Positions 55,538 to 64,000 are shown, counted from the stretch's first letter. The stretch is 64,000 nt of DNA from Streptomyces sp. T12 (GCF_028736035.1 NZ_CP117866.1:7915001-7979000), one strand, 5' to 3'. Notes: a model not told the origin generated them from the sequence alone. Translations and numbers: made by a program.

Positions 55538-56224
55538 ATGAGACTGCTCCTCGTAGAGGACGACAACCACGTCGCCGCCGCGCTGTCCGCGGTCCTGGCA
55601 CGGCACGGTTTCGAGGTCACGCACGCGCGTAGCGGCGAGGAGGCCCTCCAGGCACTCGTCCCCGAGGGCAACGGCTTCGGCGTCGTCCTCCTCGACCTCG
55701 GCCTGCCCGACCAGGACGGGTACGAGGTCTGCGGCAAGATCCGCAAGCGCACCAGCACCCCGGTGATCATGGTCACCGCGCGCTCCGACGTCCGCTCCCG
55801 CATCCACGGCCTCAACCTCGGGGCCGACGACTATGTGGTGAAGCCGTACGACACCGGAGAGCTGCTCGCCCGGATCCACGCCGTCAGCCGGCGCACCGTG
55901 CAGGAGGATGCCGAAACGGGTGGCGACGGCGTGCTGCGCCTGGGCGCCGTACACATCGAACTGCCCACCCGCCAGGTCAGCGTCGACGGTTCGGTTGTCC
56001 AACTGACCCGCAAGGAGTTCGATCTCCTCGCCCTGCTCGCCCAGCGCCCCGGGGTGGTCTTCCGCCGGGAGCAGATCATCAGCGAAGTGTGGCGCACGAG
56101 TTGGGAGGGGACGGGGCGCACCCTTGAGGTGCATGTGGCGTCCCTGCGCGCCAAGCTGCGCATGCCGGCGCTGATCGAGACCGTACGCGGCGTCGGCTAC
56201 CGACTCGTCTCCCCGGCCTCGTAG
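55538..56224 (+). CDS. OmpR/PhoB-family response regulator
   Basis: This 228-aa regulator has a receiver domain ('LLLVEDDNHVAAAL', phospho-acceptor Asp53 in 'VLLDLGLPDQDG', Lys in 'YVVKPYDTGEL'). A winged-helix DNA-binding domain follows (about 130-225, 'LTRKEFDLLALLAQRPGVVF', 'EVHVASLRAKL'). ATG 55538 follows the strong site GAAGGAGG; a longer frame has none. It is followed nine bases later by its kinase and is divergent from gluA, but a role in glutamate uptake control is only a guess from position. Confidence 0.93.
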   Translation: MRLLLVEDDNHVAAALSAVLARHGFEVTHARSGEEALQALVPEGNGFGVVLLDLGLPDQDGYEVCGKIRKRTSTPVIMVTARSDVRSRIHGLNLGADDYVVKPYDTGELLARIHAVSRRTVQEDAETGGDGVLRLGAVHIELPTRQVSVDGSVVQLTRKEFDLLALLAQRPGVVFRREQIISEVWRTSWEGTGRTLEVHVASLRAKLRMPALIETVRGVGYRLVSPAS

Positions 56225-56233
56225 CGGGTAAGG

Positions 56234-57625
56234 GTGCGCACTCGTCTCCTCCCGCTGCTCATCGTCCTGATGGCGGCCGTGCTGCTCGCCCTCGGCGTAC
56301 CGCTCGCCGTCAGCCTGGCCGCGGCCCAGCAGCAGAAGGTCGTCGTCGACCGGATCGACGACACGGCGTACTTCGCGGCCATCGCACGGCCCGGCGCCGC
56401 CACCACCTCCGGGCCCCGCGACGAGCTCCGCATCCTGAGCCGGGAACTCGAGAGCTACTACGACGTCTACGGCATCCGGGCCGGCGTCTTCCTGCCCAAC
56501 GACACGCCCCTGGCCAACGGGCCGACGACCTGGTTCCTGCCCGAGACCGGCGAGGTGCGCGACGCCTTCGAGGAGTCGCTGCTCAGCCGGCGCAGCCACG
56601 ACCCCAAGCAGGTGTGGCCCTGGCAGCGCGGCCGCCTCGTCATCGCCTCGCCGGTCATCCGGGACGGCGACGTCGTCGCGGTCGTCGTCACCGACTCGCC
56701 CACCGGGCAGATGCGTTCGCGGATCCTGCACGGCTGGCTGATCATCGGCGCGGGGCTGACGGCCGCGATGCTGGTGGCCGTCGGCGCCGCGCTCCGGCTC
56801 ACCGGCTGGGTGCTCAGGCCGGTTCGGGTGCTCGACGCCACCACGCACGCCATCGCCAGCGGGCGCCTGAAATCACGGGTCGCGGTGGCCAGCGGTCCGC
56901 CGGAACTCCGGCGGCTGGCTCGGGCGTTCAACGAGATGGCGGACAACGTCGAGGACGTGCTGGAGCAGCAGCGCGCCTTCGTCGCCGACGCCTCGCACCA
57001 GCTGCGCAACCCGCTCGCGGCGCTGCTGCTGCGCATCGAGCTGCTCGCCTTCGAACTTCCCGAGGGCAATGAGGAGATCGCTTCGGTGCAGGCCGAGGGC
57101 AAGCGCCTGGCGCAGGTCCTGGACGACCTGCTCGACCTGGCCCTGGCCGAGCACACCGACGCCGATCTCCGGCTCACCGACGTCGGCGCGCTGGCCGCCG
57201 AGCGTGTCGCGGCCTGGTCGCCGACGGCCGAGGCCAAGGGCGTACGGCTGGTGGGGGACTGTCCGCCCACCACCGCGTGGGCCGACCCGATCGCGCTGTC
57301 CAGCGCGCTGGACGCGGTGATCGACAACGCGGTCAAGTTCACGCCGGAGGACGAGCGGGTCGAGGTGACCGTCACCTCCAACGGCAGTGCGTCGACGATC
57401 GTCGTGACCGACAACGGCCCCGGCCTCACCGACGAGGAGCTCGCCCGCATCGGCGACCGCTTCTGGCGCAGCGGCCGGCACCAGAACATCAAGGGCTCGG
57501 GTCTGGGGCTGTCGATCTCGCGCGTGCTGCTCGCGGCGGGCGGGGGCTCCATCTCGTACGGCCGTCATGAGCCGCACGGCTTGCAGGTGACGGTGACGGT
57601 GCCCAGGTCGGGGCCGACGTCCTAG
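56234..57625 (+). CDS. Sensor histidine kinase
   Basis: This 463-aa membrane kinase has a first membrane helix (about 5-30), an outside sensor domain of some 130 residues and a second helix (about 163-190). HAMP ('LRPVRVLDATTHAIASGRL') and HisKA with 'DASHQLRNPLAALL' (His255) follow. The ATPase has 'IDNAVKFT', 'VTDNGPGLTDEEL' and '[13 protein letters not shown]'. It presumably phosphorylates the adjacent regulator at Asp53. The start is GTG 56234. The signal is unknown. A TAXI-type binding protein lies next to it on the other strand and could be a sensory partner. Confidence 0.93.
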   Translation: MRTRLLPLLIVLMAAVLLALGVPLAVSLAAAQQQKVVVDRIDDTAYFAAIARPGAATTSGPRDELRILSRELESYYDVYGIRAGVFLPNDTPLANGPTTWFLPETGEVRDAFEESLLSRRSHDPKQVWPWQRGRLVIASPVIRDGDVVAVVVTDSPTGQMRSRILHGWLIIGAGLTAAMLVAVGAALRLTGWVLRPVRVLDATTHAIASGRLKSRVAVASGPPELRRLARAFNEMADNVEDVLEQQRAFVADASHQLRNPLAALLLRIELLAFELPEGNEEIASVQAEGKRLAQVLDDLLDLALAEHTDADLRLTDVGALAAERVAAWSPTAEAKGVRLVGDCPPTTAWADPIALSSALDAVIDNAVKFTPEDERVEVTVTSNGSASTIVVTDNGPGLTDEELARIGDRFWRSGRHQNIKGSGLGLSISRVLLAAGGGSISYGRHEPHGLQVTVTVPRSGPTS

Positions 57626-57694
57626 CGCGGGTCGGCAAGGTTCTTACGCCGGCAGGGTTCGCAGGTCCGTCGAGTTCTCACGGCGGCAGGGTTC

Positions 57695-58690
57695 CTACGG
57701 TTTGACCGAGCGGTAGTAGTTCCGGGCGCCGTCGTGCAAGGCCAGGGGGTCCGTGTAGATCGCCGTGCGCAGGTCGACCAGTTGCGCGGAGTGGACGTGG
57801 GCGCCGATGCCGTCGCGGCTCTTGATCACTGTACGGGTGACCCATTCGGTGAGGCGGGGGTCCATGTCCTTGCGGGTGATCAGCAGGTTGGAGACGGCGA
57901 TCGTCGGCACCGTGTCCCCGTTCTGGACGGTGGGGTAGGCCGACTCCGGCATGTTGGTCGCGCGGTAGAAGTGGGCCGCGTCGCCCTGCGTGTGCACCTT
58001 GGCGACGAGGGCGGCGCCGATCGGCACGAACCGGAACCCGGAGGTCTCGGCGATCTTCTCCAGCCCGTCCGTGGGCACCCCGCTCGACCAGAAGAACGCG
58101 TCGAGCTCGTGCCCCAGCCGCTTGGGTCCGGTGTCGATGCCGTCCGACCGGGGAGTGATGTCCTTCTCCGGGTCGATGCCGGCGGCCTCGAGTACGCGCG
58201 TGGCGATCAGCCGCACACCGGAGTCGGGCAGCCCTATGGCCACCCGCTTGCCTTTCAGGTCCGCCACGGAGCGGATGTCCGAGTCCGGCGGGACGACGAG
58301 CTGTACGTAGTCGTCGTACAAGCGGGCGACACTGCGCAGCCGGTCGGTGACGGGCTTGTCGTCGATCTTGAACGTGTCCACCGCGTCGGCGGCGGCGATC
58401 GTGAAGTCGGCCTGCCCTGTCGCCACGCGCTCGACGTTCTCCTGCGACCCGTCGCTCGTCAGCAGCCGCACCTTCAGCTGTGGCATGTCCTTGGCCAGCT
58501 CGTTGCGCAGGAGCTCGCCGTACTCCTGGTAGACCCCCGCGCGCGTGCCCGTACTGAACGTGATCGTCCCGCTCGGCGGCTCCTCGCCCAGGGGCAGCAG
58601 CCACCACAACAGCAACCCGAGGGCGACGAACCCGGCGGCCGCGCCCTCCAGGGCCCGGCGCCTGCTGATGCGGGAGAGTGCCTTGGACAT
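57695..58690 (-). CDS. TAXI family TRAP-type solute-binding protein
   Basis: This 331-aa protein has an N-terminal hydrophobic helix after basic residues ('RRRALEGAAAGFVALGLLLW'), so it is exported or membrane-anchored. A TAXI domain follows: 'TITFSTGTRAGVYQEYGELL', 'GQADFTIAAADAV', 'DLKGKRVAIGLPDSGVRLIA'. TAXI proteins usually feed TRAP transporters, but no TRAP permease gene is in the window. ATG 58690 follows AGGA. It converges with the sensor kinase, which hints that it may serve sensing rather than uptake. Confidence 0.88.
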   Translation of the reverse strand: MSKALSRISRRRALEGAAAGFVALGLLLWWLLPLGEEPPSGTITFSTGTRAGVYQEYGELLRNELAKDMPQLKVRLLTSDGSQENVERVATGQADFTIAAADAVDTFKIDDKPVTDRLRSVARLYDDYVQLVVPPDSDIRSVADLKGKRVAIGLPDSGVRLIATRVLEAAGIDPEKDITPRSDGIDTGPKRLGHELDAFFWSSGVPTDGLEKIAETSGFRFVPIGAALVAKVHTQGDAAHFYRATNMPESAYPTVQNGDTVPTIAVSNLLITRKDMDPRLTEWVTRTVIKSRDGIGAHVHSAQLVDLRTAIYTDPLALHDGARNYYRSVKP

Positions 58691-58853
58691 GGCCGCGATC
58701 CTGCCAGCCGCCATGCGGTCCTGACCAGGGCAGGGGTCACAGGGAGAGCGGGGGAGGGCGGCTGCCGGAGCCGGACGCATCGGCGAGGAGGCCTGTCGGC
58801 GCCGGCTGCATCCGCAAGGAAGGACTGTCAGACCCGGCCGCTACAGTCGCCGT

Positions 58854-59258
58854 ATGAGTTCGTCGCCCGCTGACCTGGTCCGTGCCTTCCACCTCGCCTT
58901 CGGGCTCGACGCCCGCAGTACACCGGCCGAGGTCTCCCCTGAACTCGCAGCACACCGTGGAGAGCTGCTCGCCGAGGAGGCCGCGGAGGTCGCCGAGGTC
59001 TCCGTCACCGGCCCGCTCGACAGACTCGCGCACGAGCTGGCGGACGTCGTCTACGTCGCGTACGGCACGGCCCTGGTGCACGGCATCGACCTCGACGCCG
59101 TACTGGCCGAGATCCACCGCTCCAACATGACCAAGCTGGGCCCCGACGGCCAGGTCGCCCGACGGGCCGACGGCAAGGTGCTCAAGGGTGCGCATTACGA
59201 GGCACCGGACGTGTCGGGCGTGCTGCGCCGACAGGGGTGGGCGGCCGACGGGGCGTGA
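58854..59258 (+). CDS. MazG-like nucleotide pyrophosphohydrolase
   Basis: This 134-aa all-alpha protein has the acidic metal site of the MazG/PRA-PH superfamily: 'ELLAEEAAEVAEVS' followed by 'LAHELADVVYVAYG'. Members hydrolyse nucleoside triphosphates or related compounds. The C-terminal 'KLGPDGQVARRADGKVLKG' segment is typical of phosphoribosyl-ATP-pyrophosphohydrolase-like MazG proteins from phages and actinobacteria. It starts at ATG 58854 without a strong site. It stands alone between the TAXI gene and the convergent oxidoreductase operon. Confidence 0.82.
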   Translation: MSSSPADLVRAFHLAFGLDARSTPAEVSPELAAHRGELLAEEAAEVAEVSVTGPLDRLAHELADVVYVAYGTALVHGIDLDAVLAEIHRSNMTKLGPDGQVARRADGKVLKGAHYEAPDVSGVLRRQGWAADGA

Positions 59259-59318
59259 CCCACGGGGAGAGGGGGCGCGAGGAACTCGCGGACCAGTCGT
59301 CCTCCTCGCCGGTGCGGG

Positions 59319-60266
59319 TCAGGGCAGGATGACCGTCTTGCCGCGGGAGCCGCCGGCGCGGGCGCGGGCCACGGCGGTGGGGGCGTCGGCCAGGGGGACC
59401 TCGGCGTCGATCGTGATACGGAGCTTCCCGGCGTCGGCGAGGGCGGCGAGGGACTCCAGCTCTGCCCGGCTGGGGTCGTTGACGAGGTTGATGCCGTGGA
59501 TCTCGCGGGCGGCCAGCGCGTCGGGGTCGGCGGCCCGGTTGGTGCTGATGAGCCTGCCGCCGGGCTTGAGCAGGCCGGCCAGGGCGTCGATGTCACCGCC
59601 GGGCTGGGTGACCAGGTCGAGGACGGCGTCGATGCCGCCTGGGTGGGCGGCGAGGACCTGCTCGGCGGTGGGTGCGGCGGCGAAGTCGATGACCCGGTCG
59701 GCGCCCAGCTCGCGGAGGTGGCCCGCTATGTCGCCAGTGCCGGTGGCCAGCACGTGGGCCCCCTGGAGGGCGGCGAACTGGATCGCGGACTGGCCCACAC
59801 CGCCGGATGCCCCGTTGATGAGGATCACGTGGCCGGTGTCGAGGCGGGCGGCCTCGATGGCCTGGTAGGCGGTGACACCGGCGGTGGGCAGCGCGGCCGC
59901 GACGGCGAACGGCAGGTCGTCGGGCATGCGGGCGATCGTGCCGTCCTCGGCGGCCAGGACGTACTCGGCGTAGGAGCCCCGGCCGTACGGGAGGTTCATG
60001 AGCTGGCCGTAGACGGTGTCGCCGGGCCGGAAGCGGTTCACGCCGGGGCCGATGCGTTCGACCACGCCGGCGCCGTCCGAGCCCATGACGAGGGGAAAGT
60101 CGTGCTCGACCACGCCCTTGAGGGCTCCGTCGGCGACCTTCCAGTCGAAGGGGTTGAGCGAGGCGGCGTGCAGGCGGACCAGCAGCTCTCCCGGGCCCGG
60201 TTCCGGCATGGGCAGGTCGGTGACGAGCGGCTCGGCCCCGAAGTCGGTGATGATGACGGCCTTCAT
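59319..60266 (-). CDS. NADP-dependent zinc-free oxidoreductase (quinone oxidoreductase type)
   Basis: This 315-aa medium-chain reductase has a GroES-like domain ('PGPGELLVRLHAASLNPFDW') and the Rossmann motif 'LINGASGGVGQSAIQFA'. It lacks the zinc cysteines of alcohol dehydrogenases. It should reduce quinones or enones with NADPH. ATG 60266 follows GGAGAAAGG; a longer frame reads through the next gene. It is the last gene of the MarR-controlled ribA-DUF2218 operon, so it may detoxify the compound that MarR senses. Confidence 0.9.
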   Translation of the reverse strand: MKAVIITDFGAEPLVTDLPMPEPGPGELLVRLHAASLNPFDWKVADGALKGVVEHDFPLVMGSDGAGVVERIGPGVNRFRPGDTVYGQLMNLPYGRGSYAEYVLAAEDGTIARMPDDLPFAVAAALPTAGVTAYQAIEAARLDTGHVILINGASGGVGQSAIQFAALQGAHVLATGTGDIAGHLRELGADRVIDFAAAPTAEQVLAAHPGGIDAVLDLVTQPGGDIDALAGLLKPGGRLISTNRAADPDALAAREIHGINLVNDPSRAELESLAALADAGKLRITIDAEVPLADAPTAVARARAGGSRGKTVILP

Positions 60267-60316
60267 GGCGATGCCTTTCTCCTGTCTCCTGGGTCTGTCG
60301 TCAGTTGGGTCTGTCG

Positions 60317-60613
60317 TCAGTCCTGAGCGGGCTCGTCCCATGTGACGGTCAGTTCGTTGCGCCGTCCGAAGCGTTCGAGGTGGCTGCCCACGACGTCCTG
60401 GATGGCGGCGAGCGTGGTCGTGTCGGGTGCGGTGACCCGAATCAGCAGCTGGTCGTCCAGGGCTTCGAGGACGACGTCGGTGTGCTGGAAGGTGAGGCGG
60501 TGCCCGCCGTCGGGTGTCTCCTCGACGGGGATCTTCCGGCCGAAGTGCGAGGCGAGCTGCTTGGCGTAGCGCGGGGCGGCGTCGGTGGCGACGTGGGCGA
60601 GGGAGGAAGGCAC
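60317..60613 (-). CDS. DUF2218 family protein
   Basis: This 98-aa protein has an alternating alpha/beta pattern ('APRYAKQLASHFGRKIPVEE', 'LTFQHTDVVLEALDDQLLIR') and matches DUF2218, a small family of unknown function often found beside iron or redox genes. It sits between ribA and the oxidoreductase on the same strand with short gaps (26 and 50 bp), so it is probably in one operon with them. Confidence 0.85.
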   Translation of the reverse strand: MPSSLAHVATDAAPRYAKQLASHFGRKIPVEETPDGGHRLTFQHTDVVLEALDDQLLIRVTAPDTTTLAAIQDVVGSHLERFGRRNELTVTWDEPAQD

Positions 60614-60639
60614 GAGAGAACTCCAGGGGGCGGGGTGCG

Positions 60640-61272
60640 TCAGCCGGCCAGCGCGGCCAGGCCGACCGGTTCGGGCAGGGCGATGGTGTGGTGGGTGTGC
60701 TGGGCCTTGGCGTGCAGGTAGCGGACGTTGCTGTCGGTGGCGAAGACCCCGGTGGGCCGGACGAAGCGCACGGGGATGCCCAGGTCGCGGAGCTGCCCGG
60801 CCTTGTCGGGGTTGTTGGTGAGCAGGTCCAGCTCGTCGACACCGAGGGCGGTCAGCATCTGGGCGGCGGCGGTGTAGTCGCGGCCGTCCTGGGGCAGGCC
60901 GAGCGCGGTGTTGGCCTCGTAGGTGTCCAGGCCCGTGTCCTGCAGCGCGTAGGCGTCCAGCTTGTTGTAGAGGCCGATGCCGCGGCCCTCCTGGCGGAGG
61001 TAGAGCAGGACGCCGCCGGTGGTGGCGATGCGCTCCACGGCCTCACGCAGCTGCGGACCGCAGTCGCAGCGCGCCGAGCCGAACACGTCCCCGGTCAGGC
61101 ACTCGGAGTGCAGCCGCACCAGCGGTGCCGGCGTCGCCGTGGGATCACCGAGGACGAGCGCGACATGCTCCTTGCCGTCGGCCAGGCCGTGGAACGTGAC
61201 TGCCTCGGCGGTGACCTCGTAGCCGTCGCCGAAGCGCAGCGGGATGGTCACGCGGGTCCGTACTGAAGCCAT
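60640..61272 (-). CDS. ribA: GTP cyclohydrolase II
   Basis: This 210-aa enzyme opens GTP in the first step of riboflavin synthesis. The zinc site is complete (Cys58, Cys69 and Cys71 in 'ECLTGDVFGSARCDCGPQL'), as are 'LYLRQEGRGIGLYNKLDAY' and 'LLTNNPDKAGQL'. It is a single-domain RibA, not fused to RibB. It is likely an extra copy, since it lies away from a rib operon and behind MarR-type operators. Extra flavin could support a flavin-using response. ATG 61272 follows GGAGTACTC. Confidence 0.92.
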   Translation of the reverse strand: MASVRTRVTIPLRFGDGYEVTAEAVTFHGLADGKEHVALVLGDPTATPAPLVRLHSECLTGDVFGSARCDCGPQLREAVERIATTGGVLLYLRQEGRGIGLYNKLDAYALQDTGLDTYEANTALGLPQDGRDYTAAAQMLTALGVDELDLLTNNPDKAGQLRDLGIPVRFVRPTGVFATDSNVRYLHAKAQHTHHTIALPEPVGLAALAG

Positions 61273-61304
61273 GAGTACTCCTTCGAGGGCTGGACGAACC
61301 GGCA

Positions 61305-61320
61305 GGTTCAAATTTGAACC
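61305..61320. promoter_or_regulatory. MarR-type operator 1
   Basis: The perfect 16-bp palindrome GGTTCAAATTTGAACC lies 32 bp upstream of the ribA start, in the gap shared with marR. It is an ideal binding site for the MarR dimer. Confidence 0.85.
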
Positions 61321-61346
61321 TCGATGCATCGACGATAGCGCGAAGT

Positions 61347-61359
61347 TTCAAATTTTGAA
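61347..61359. promoter_or_regulatory. MarR-type operator 2
   Basis: The half-sites TTCAAA and TTTGAA are separated by one extra T. This is the same motif as operator 1 with one-base wider spacing. Confidence 0.75.
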
Positions 61360-61429
61360 CAACTGCTTCCGTGTTGCGCCGGTCACATCGCGCGGATGTG
61401 GGCCGCCCCGCGCGCCGCACGCGGCCCCA

Positions 61430-61445
61430 GGTTCGAATTTGAACC
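61430..61445. promoter_or_regulatory. MarR-type operator 3
   Basis: GGTTCGAATTTGAACC differs from operator 1 by one base. It ends 19 bp before the marR start, so binding here should block marR itself. Confidence 0.85.
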
Positions 61446-61464
61446 ATCGCGATAACGTGGACGC

Positions 61465-61941
61465 ATGACCGCCCCGCAGTGGTTGAACGAGGACGAGCTG
61501 CGCGCCTGGTACGCCTTCGTGGCCGCCGGTGCGCTGATCAATCGCCGGCTGGATCAACAGCTCAAGGACGACGTGGGGATCACGCACCTTCAGTACGAGA
61601 TCCTCGTGCGCCTCAACGCGGCCCCGGACCGGGAGATGCGCATGAGCGCGCTCGCCGACGCGCTCCTCAACTCCAAGAGCGGCCTGACGTACCAGATCAC
61701 CCAGCTGGAAAAGGCGGGGCTGGTGACCCGGCGTTCCTCCCCCAGCGACCCGCGCGCGGTCTACGCCGTCCTCACCGACACGGGCAGGCACATGCTGGAG
61801 CGGGCGGCCCCGGGCCATGTCGCACAGGTCCGCGAGCTGCTCATCGACGTCCTCACACCACAGCAGCTCGCGACCATCGCCGACGGCCTGACCGAGGTAA
61901 CCCACCGCATCCAGAACAGCGAAGCCCGCCCCGCGCGGTAG
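61465..61941 (+). CDS. MarR family transcriptional regulator
   Basis: This 158-aa winged-helix regulator has '[20 protein letters not shown]' and '[20 protein letters not shown]', then the wing '[20 protein letters not shown]'. It is divergent from ribA across 192 bp with three copies of one operator, so it very likely represses both itself and the ribA-DUF2218-oxidoreductase operon. The inducer is unknown, perhaps a quinone or phenolic compound. It has no cysteine, so direct thiol sensing is excluded. Confidence 0.92.
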   Translation: MTAPQWLNEDELRAWYAFVAAGALINRRLDQQLKDDVGITHLQYEILVRLNAAPDREMRMSALADALLNSKSGLTYQITQLEKAGLVTRRSSPSDPRAVYAVLTDTGRHMLERAAPGHVAQVRELLIDVLTPQQLATIADGLTEVTHRIQNSEARPAR

Positions 61942-62009
61942 TCCTCTCCCACCGGTGCCGCCGTCGAACGCCGGGGCGGGCGGCTCTGGCGACCGCATAC
62001 CCTTGTCCC

Positions 62010-63524
62010 ATGAGCAGCAGCGACCGGAGCCAGGCAGTGGGCGTGAAGACATACGAGGTGCGCACCTACGGGTGCCAGATGAACGTCCACGATTCCGAGC
62101 GATTGTCCGGGCTGCTCGAAGACGCCGGTTACGTACGCGCCCCCGAGGGCTCGAACGGCGACGCGGACGTCGTCGTCTTCAACACCTGCGCGGTCCGCGA
62201 GAACGCCGACAACAAGCTGTACGGCAACCTCGGCCACCTCGCGCCGATGAAGACCAAGCGCCCCGGCATGCAGATCGCGGTCGGCGGCTGTCTCGCGCAG
62301 AAGGACCGCGACACCATCGTGAAGCGGGCGCCCTGGGTGGACGTCGTCTTCGGCACGCACAACATCGGCAAGCTGCCCGTCCTGCTGGAACGCGCGCGCG
62401 TGCAGGAGGAGGCGCAGGTCGAGATCGCCGAGTCGCTGGAGGCGTTCCCGTCGACGCTGCCGACGCGGCGCGAGAGCGCCTACGCGGCCTGGGTGTCGAT
62501 CTCCGTCGGCTGCAACAACACCTGCACCTTCTGCATCGTCCCGGCCCTGCGCGGCAAGGAGAAGGACCGTCGCACCGGCGACATCCTCGCCGAGATCGAG
62601 GCCCTGGTCGCCGAGGGCGTCAGCGAGATCACGCTGCTCGGCCAGAACGTCAACGCGTACGGCTCCGACATCGGCGACCGCGAGGCGTTCAGCAAGCTGC
62701 TGCGGGCCTGCGGGGCCATCGAGGGCCTGGAGCGCGTCCGCTTCACCTCCCCGCACCCGCGCGACTTCACCGACGACGTCATCGCCGCCATGGCCGAGAC
62801 GCCGAACGTGATGCCCCAGCTCCACATGCCGCTCCAGTCCGGCTCGGACACGGTCCTGAAGGCGATGCGCCGCTCCTACCGCCAGGAGCGCTACCTGGGG
62901 ATCATCGAGAAGGTCCGCGCCGCCATCCCGCACGCCGCGATCACCACCGACATCATCGTGGGCTTCCCCGGCGAGACCGACGAGGACTTCGAGCAGACGC
63001 TGCACGTGGTCCGCGACGCCCGCTTCGCGCAGGCCTTCACCTTCCAGTACTCCAAGCGCCCCGGAACCCCGGCGGCCACCATGGAGAACCAGATCCCCAA
63101 GCAGGTCGTCCAGGCGCGCTACGAGCGTCTCGTTGCCCTCCAGGAGGAGATCTCCTGGGAAGAGAACAAGAAGCAGGTCGGCCGCACGTTCGAGCTGATG
63201 GTCGCCGAGGGCGAGGGTCGCAAGGACGGCGCCACCCACCGCCTGTCCGGCCGCGCCCCCGACAACCGCCTGGTCCACTTCACCAAGCCGGAGCAGGAGG
63301 TTCGCCCCGGCGACGTGGTGACGGTCGAGATCACGTACGCCGCCCCGCACCACCTCCTCGCCGAGGGCGCCGTCCTCGACGTCCGCCGCACGCGCGCGGG
63401 CGACGCCTGGGAGAAGCGGAACGCCGCCGCGCAGGCCAAGCCGGCCGGTGTGCTGCTCGGCCTGCCCAAGGTGGGCGTACCGGAGCCGCTGCCGGCGGTC
63501 ACCGGAGGCTGCGCCGTCGACTGA
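62010..63524 (+). CDS. miaB: tRNA-2-methylthio-N6-dimethylallyladenosine synthase MiaB
   Basis: This 504-aa radical SAM enzyme adds a methylthio group at A37 of tRNAs that read codons starting with U. The N-terminal domain has Cys22, Cys60 and Cys94. The radical SAM domain has Cys168, Cys172 and Cys175 ('[14 protein letters not shown]'), and a TRAM domain ends the conserved part. '[20 protein letters not shown]' is the MiaB signature. It has a C-terminal extension of about 45 residues rich in Ala and Pro. ATG 62010 is the start by homology. Confidence 0.95.
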   Translation: MSSSDRSQAVGVKTYEVRTYGCQMNVHDSERLSGLLEDAGYVRAPEGSNGDADVVVFNTCAVRENADNKLYGNLGHLAPMKTKRPGMQIAVGGCLAQKDRDTIVKRAPWVDVVFGTHNIGKLPVLLERARVQEEAQVEIAESLEAFPSTLPTRRESAYAAWVSISVGCNNTCTFCIVPALRGKEKDRRTGDILAEIEALVAEGVSEITLLGQNVNAYGSDIGDREAFSKLLRACGAIEGLERVRFTSPHPRDFTDDVIAAMAETPNVMPQLHMPLQSGSDTVLKAMRRSYRQERYLGIIEKVRAAIPHAAITTDIIVGFPGETDEDFEQTLHVVRDARFAQAFTFQYSKRPGTPAATMENQIPKQVVQARYERLVALQEEISWEENKKQVGRTFELMVAEGEGRKDGATHRLSGRAPDNRLVHFTKPEQEVRPGDVVTVEITYAAPHHLLAEGAVLDVRRTRAGDAWEKRNAAAQAKPAGVLLGLPKVGVPEPLPAVTGGCAVD

Positions 63525-63587
63525 CCGGGCTGACTGACTGACCGGGCGCCGACGGACCGCGACTGACCAGGCCACGACACACATGGC

Positions 63588-63632
63588 CGCGACAGAGCGG
63601 ACCGCGACAGAGCGGACGGCGACAGACCGGAC
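63588..63632. repeat. 15-bp tandem repeat downstream of miaB
   Basis: Two perfect copies of CGCGACAGAGCGGAC (63588 and 63603) and a third with two changes (63618) lie in the 218-bp gap after miaB. Related GACCG/GACAG words continue on both sides. There is no clear hairpin. Confidence 0.75.
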
Positions 63633-63742
63633 CGGCGAGAGGCCAGAGATCGGACCACGAGCGACTGGACCACGCCGGTCGACGCCCGTGACCAAAGGAC
63701 GCGTCCCGGGTGCCCCCTGGGCCGCGCAGTAGGCTGCCGATC

Positions 63743-64000
63743 ATGCTTGTCGCCGCCGCAGTCTGCCCTTGCCCCCCGCTCCTCGTGCCCGAGCTCGCCG
63801 CGGGTGCCGCGCCCGAGCTGGATGCCGCGCGAGCCGCCTGCACGGACGCGCTCGGCGTGCTCGCGGCCGCCCGGCCGGACCTTCTCGTGGTCGTCGGCAC
63901 TGCCGAGGAGAGCGGGCACGGGACATATGCGGAAGGTACGCCGGGCTCCTTCCGTGGCTTCGGCGTGGACATCGACGTACGGCTGGGCGGGGTCCAGGAC
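63743..64000 (+). CDS. Class III extradiol dioxygenase-like protein (partial)
   Basis: Only the first 86 residues lie in the window. 'MLVAAAVCPCPPLLVPELAA' and 'ARPDLLVVVGTAEESGHGTY' match the N-terminal part of class III extradiol dioxygenase subunit B-like proteins that follow miaB in Streptomyces. The usual metal-binding His in the first strand is replaced by Cys-Pro-Cys in this group, so dioxygenase activity is uncertain. The start is ATG 63743. Confidence 0.75.
   Translation, partial: MLVAAAVCPCPPLLVPELAAGAAPELDAARAACTDALGVLAAARPDLLVVVGTAEESGHGTYAEGTPGSFRGFGVDIDVRLGGVQD

Overview
The window is a high-GC actinobacterial chromosome segment, almost certainly Streptomyces. The support is the extreme third-position GC, the GTG starts, the rRNA spacer and 5S sequence, and a gene order (osaAB-ftsK-rodZ-like-rimO-pgsA-cinA-clgR ... 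recA-recX ... gluABCD ... miaB) that I recognise from memory as the conserved Streptomyces core around recA. No database was searched; all family names come from motif reading.

Layout. 1-3.6 kb: the 3' part of an rRNA operon (spacer, 23S, 5S, strong terminator). 3.6-7.3 kb: a truncated DegT-like gene, tRNA-Thr(GGT) and a large SpoIIE-type phosphatase. 7.7-14.1 kb: OsaA/OsaB, a cytoplasmic hybrid kinase built on about a dozen HAMP-like units, and its response regulator. 14.2-21.5 kb: ftsK, rodZ-like, rimO, pgsA, cinA, clgR, a mostly overlapping co-directional set. 21.7-32.1 kb: SDR, Nei-type glycosylase, Lhr helicase, AraC regulator with AzlCD exporter, and a toroid-fold protein. 42.4-46.7 kb: DUF3046, AI-2E-family transporter, two small membrane proteins, recA and recX. 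47-48.3 kb: rhodanese and cysteine dioxygenase behind a Cys-rich leader peptide. 48.4-49.9 kb: a lone TnpB with a ribbon-helix-helix gene. 49.9-58.7 kb: FAD monooxygenase, gluABCD glutamate uptake, a two-component system and a TAXI binding protein. 58.8-64 kb: MazG-like protein, a MarR-controlled oxidoreductase/DUF2218/ribA operon, miaB, and the start of an extradiol-dioxygenase-like gene.

The most interesting part is a foreign-looking island at about 32.1-42.3 kb inside this core. It encodes a 58-aa precursor peptide whose last 30 residues carry six cysteines in the order C-x6-C-x5-CC-x4-C-x4-C, the spacing of inhibitor-cystine-knot (knottin) toxins. Next come lasso-peptide-like proteins: a B2-type protease homologue that has lost its catalytic Cys and His, a cyclase (C-protein) homologue with an altered PP-loop, and a PqqD-type recognition element. 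A MauE-thioredoxin fusion suited to making disulfides, an S9 prolyl-oligopeptidase-like protease, an ABC exporter and a convergent ArsR-like regulator complete the set. A 47-nt hairpin lies between the precursor and the enzymes. ISAs1 and integrase remnants lie on the right, and a 46-bp tandem repeat lies on the left.

My working model is that the peptide is made on the ribosome, bound through the RRE and lasso-like proteins, oxidised to three disulfides by the MauE-thioredoxin protein, trimmed by the S9 protease and exported by the ABC transporter. Only the gene order, cysteine pattern and motif losses are seen directly; the pathway is inference.
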